DNA from: Nostocaceae cyanobacterium CSSed10_463m
Lineage (GTDB): Bacteria > Cyanobacteriota > Cyanobacteriia > Cyanobacteriales > Nostocaceae
Assembly (NCBI GenBank): GCA_003556955.1
Contig: PWQB01000222.1
Coordinates: forward strand, 1 to 6,780
Length of the DNA: 6,780 nt
Direction: 5' to 3'
Made by a program: the position numbers and the translations under genes
In this document: positions 4,877-6,780 of the stretch, piece after piece
How the letters are laid out: every line of letters starts with the position of its first letter
Position numbering within the stretch: position 1 is the first letter of the stretch
The notes under the pieces: generated by a model
Database searches by the model: none
Seen by the model: only the letters and a program-made list of their open reading frames with translations
What the model was told of the DNA's origin: nothing

Positions 4877-6526
4877 CTATATTTTGGCAAAAGGAGACTG
4901 TTTCAAATTAGCTAACAATTTCACTTTAAATTCATCTTCAAACACTGGTTTTTTATAATCTAAACTCCAAAGTTCTAAAGCACAATCATCATTAGATTCA
5001 GAGGGAAAAATCAACATTTGTAATTCCTGCCGCTCAGGATTGTATTCACACTTTATGCAATTTATCGCCCCAATTTGTCGCCTATCTAATGCAACTGCTA
5101 ACCGCAACAGCGCACTCAATTGGCTGACTATTTGTCGATGCTCTTTACTCAGTAAATTGCGGTAATTTTCGTGTTTTTTCTTTGGCTGTGATTTGCGGTG
5201 ATAACGGGCTAAATTAGCAATGATTTCAATCTCGGTTTCAGTGTAGCCGAGTAATTCACTATTGCGAACTAAATAGTAGGTATGCTTATGGTGAGACGAA
5301 TGGCTGATGTAATGCCCACAATTATGTAAGATAGCCGCAGCCCATAACATTTGTCGCTCATTGACTCCCCAGTTATGTAATTTCCCTTGGGTTTGATCAA
5401 ATAAACTCAAGGCAAATAAGGCCACGCGATCGCTATGTTCTAAATTAATATGATACTTATCAGCCTGTTTCAGCACACTGCGTTCACGCACTGAACCTTG
5501 ATAGCGCAGTCGATCTTCAATCAAACCGTGGGCTAACATCCAGTCCACAATTACACCTTCCCGGAGGGCGCGTCCGCACACTGTCACTGAATCCACACCT
5601 AACAAACTCATAGCTTCCTGTAAGATTACAGCACCAGCTAATATCACTTCTGAGCGCTTATCTGGCATACCGGGTATATTAGCAATCTCCGAATTAGTCA
5701 TTTTCCGCAGGCGATATACCCAATTCTGCAAATCTTTCAGGCTGAACTGGTAACCATTCAAAGATGAGGGAACAGTATCTAAATTTTCCCGTGCATGAAT
5801 CATTGCCAAGGTTTCAATCGTACCGGAGGTTCCCACCAAACGCGGAGATTCCCCCAACTGGATATTAGCTAGGACATCTTCAACAGAACGTTCTAGCATC
5901 CCCCTTGTATAGGCTTGCAGGTACTGAAACTCAGCATCGCTAATGGGGTCAGTGCTAATAAATTCACTGGTGAGTCTCACCGCGCCAACTTTTGTACTGG
6001 TGAGACTGCGGGCTTCTTGACTATCGCCCAAAATTAATTCGGTGGAACCACCGCCAATATCAACTACGATATGGGGTTTGTTGTCAAATTCCATCCCCGA
6101 CAGTACACCTAAATAGATGCGTCGGGCTTCTTCTTGACCAGAAATTAAGTCAACGCTTAAACCTAATTCTTCTTCGACTCTGTGCAGAAAATCTCGACCA
6201 TTAGGGGCTTCTCGCACGGCGCTGGTTGCTACAGCTATGATAGTTTCAGCTTTGGCTGTTTTAGCAACTTCTTGAAAACGTCTGAGGGCGATAATCGCTT
6301 TTTCAATGATTTCTGGTTTCAGTTTCCCAGTGGCGATCTCACGATTACCCAATCTGACAGTTTCTTTTTCTTTGGCAATAATCCGAAAAGAAGGTAACTT
6401 CGGGTCAATCTTTACAACTACCATGTGCAGAGAATTAGTTCCCATGTCAATGGCAGCAATAATCCTATTTTGCTTAACTGGTTGAGTGCTAACACTTTCC
6501 CAGCTAGCTGAAACTAAATTCAGCAT
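4877..6526 (-). CDS. ppx: Exopolyphosphatase / guanosine pentaphosphate phosphatase (Ppx/GppA family)
   Basis: A 549-residue cytoplasmic enzyme of the ASKHA fold. The family removes terminal phosphate from polyphosphate and, in GppA members, converts pppGpp to ppGpp. Motifs in order: AIDMGTNSLHMVV (25-37, phosphate 1 loop), SGQEEARRIYLGV (129-141) with the catalytic-type Glu pair at 132-133, DIGGGSTELILG (156-167, phosphate 2 loop), VGTSGTIETLA (241-251) and CGRALREGVIVDWM (337-350). The C-terminal third (about 355-545) is the HD-like helical domain of long PPX enzymes. It has HNCGHYISHSSHHKH (411-425) and ARYHRK (460-465); the HD doublet is H411-N412, as the family often lacks a metal-binding HD. 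The length fits full-size bacterial Ppx. The ATG at 6526 has GAGAG about 8 nt upstream and an in-frame stop directly before it. The gene is apparently monocistronic. Ppx and GppA activities cannot be separated by sequence alone. Confidence 0.95.
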   Translation of the reverse strand: MLNLVSASWESVSTQPVKQNRIIAAIDMGTNSLHMVVVKIDPKLPSFRIIAKEKETVRLGNREIATGKLKPEIIEKAIIALRRFQEVAKTAKAETIIAVATSAVREAPNGRDFLHRVEEELGLSVDLISGQEEARRIYLGVLSGMEFDNKPHIVVDIGGGSTELILGDSQEARSLTSTKVGAVRLTSEFISTDPISDAEFQYLQAYTRGMLERSVEDVLANIQLGESPRLVGTSGTIETLAMIHARENLDTVPSSLNGYQFSLKDLQNWVYRLRKMTNSEIANIPGMPDKRSEVILAGAVILQEAMSLLGVDSVTVCGRALREGVIVDWMLAHGLIEDRLRYQGSVRERSVLKQADKYHINLEHSDRVALFALSLFDQTQGKLHNWGVNERQMLWAAAILHNCGHYISHSSHHKHTYYLVRNSELLGYTETEIEIIANLARYHRKSQPKKKHENYRNLLSKEHRQIVSQLSALLRLAVALDRRQIGAINCIKCEYNPERQELQMLIFPSESNDDCALELWSLDYKKPVFEDEFKVKLLANLKQSPFAKI

Positions 6527-6575
6527 CTAGTGTTCTCTCATAAAACGGTGGTACATCACTGGTGGATACTCAATC

Positions 6576-6603
6576 AATATATTCTTAATCTGACTCTGTG
6601 CAA
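6576..6603 (-). promoter_or_regulatory. Putative sigma70-like promoter of the exopolyphosphatase gene
   Basis: Reading the minus strand, TTGCAC (plus 6598-6603, 5 of 6 to TTGACA) is followed after 16 nt by TATATT (plus 6576-6581, 5 of 6 to TATAAT). Transcription would begin near 6569, giving a leader of about 43 nt before the ATG at 6526. No Pho-box-like direct repeats were seen around it. Confidence 0.5.
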
Positions 6604-6704
6604 AGTCTATGGACACTCGCTGTAATAAATTGATGACAACTGTTGAACTTTTGTAACTAAGAGGATGTTTGAAAAGTAATTTGCTGTGATGTTAAGCACT
6701 AATT

Positions 6705-6780
6705 GATCCCCCCTAGCCCCCCTTAAAAAGGGGGGAACTAGAATCAAAGTCCCCCTTTTTAAGGGGGATTTAGGGGGATC
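6705..6780. mobile_element. GATC-ended C/G-tract inverted-repeat element (MITE-like), at the window edge
   Basis: The element begins GATCCCCCC and ends GGGGGATC. The arms, 6705-6735 and 6751-6780, are imperfect inverted repeats of about 30 bp around a 15 nt spacer. Each arm is also a hairpin in itself: C6-TTAAAAA-G6 at 6717-6735, and C5-TTTTTAA-G5 at 6751-6767. It can therefore form either one long hairpin or two small ones. It contains no coding sequence. Elements of this look are, to my recollection, highly repeated in Nostoc-like genomes. It may continue past the window, so the right border is uncertain. Confidence 0.65.

Noticed and set aside
6182..6397. 71-codon plus-strand frame antisense to the exopolyphosphatase gene
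   Set aside because: It is fully antisense to a conserved domain; the Phe-rich translation is typical of a shadow frame.
1..6780. CRISPR array, tRNA or rRNA gene
   Set aside because: No regularly spaced direct repeats, cloverleaf-like arms or rRNA motifs were seen on either strand.

Overview
The window looks like chromosomal DNA from a filamentous, Nostoc/Anabaena-type cyanobacterium. The sequence itself shows five copies of the HIP1 palindrome GCGATCGC (659, 1342, 2511, 3661, 5426), moderate-to-low GC, short dispersed inverted-repeat elements of a kind I associate with Nostocales, and several proteins of cyanobacterial type. The genus is an inference; no rRNA or marker gene is present.

Layout, left to right: (1) the 3' end of a histidine kinase (+). 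(2) A MITE-like inverted-repeat element whose right edge contains a sigma70-like promoter, followed 44 bp later by a gene for a secreted DUF2141 protein (+). (3) Converging on it with a 9 bp gap, a gene (-) for a membrane protein that joins a periplasmic peptidoglycan-binding domain to cytoplasmic HEAT repeats. (4) A ten-helix EamA/DMT-family transporter (-). (5) A 368 bp intergenic region with a palindromic operator-like site, a weak Fur-box-like match and a leader hairpin. (6) Three consecutive genes (+) for small secreted proteins of unknown function, each with exactly two cysteines in the mature form. The first has a strong intrinsic-terminator-like hairpin behind it; the other two are 23 nt apart and probably co-transcribed. 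(7) A dispersed-repeat hairpin at the convergent junction with an exopolyphosphatase/GppA-family gene (-). (8) A promoter-like region and, at the right edge, a 76 bp GATC-ended C/G-tract inverted-repeat element.

Most genes appear to be independent units, so there is no single pathway. A theme of envelope and exported functions recurs: five of the eight proteins carry an export signal or signal anchor, and a sixth is a transporter. The best candidate for something undescribed is the trio at 3625-4820. The first protein contains a clear 27-residue Asn/Gln-periodic repeat in two copies, curlin-like in spacing, with a cysteine pair only in the second copy. All three proteins share a local R/H-Q motif. 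They may be subunits of an extracellular fibre or matrix, but this is inference.
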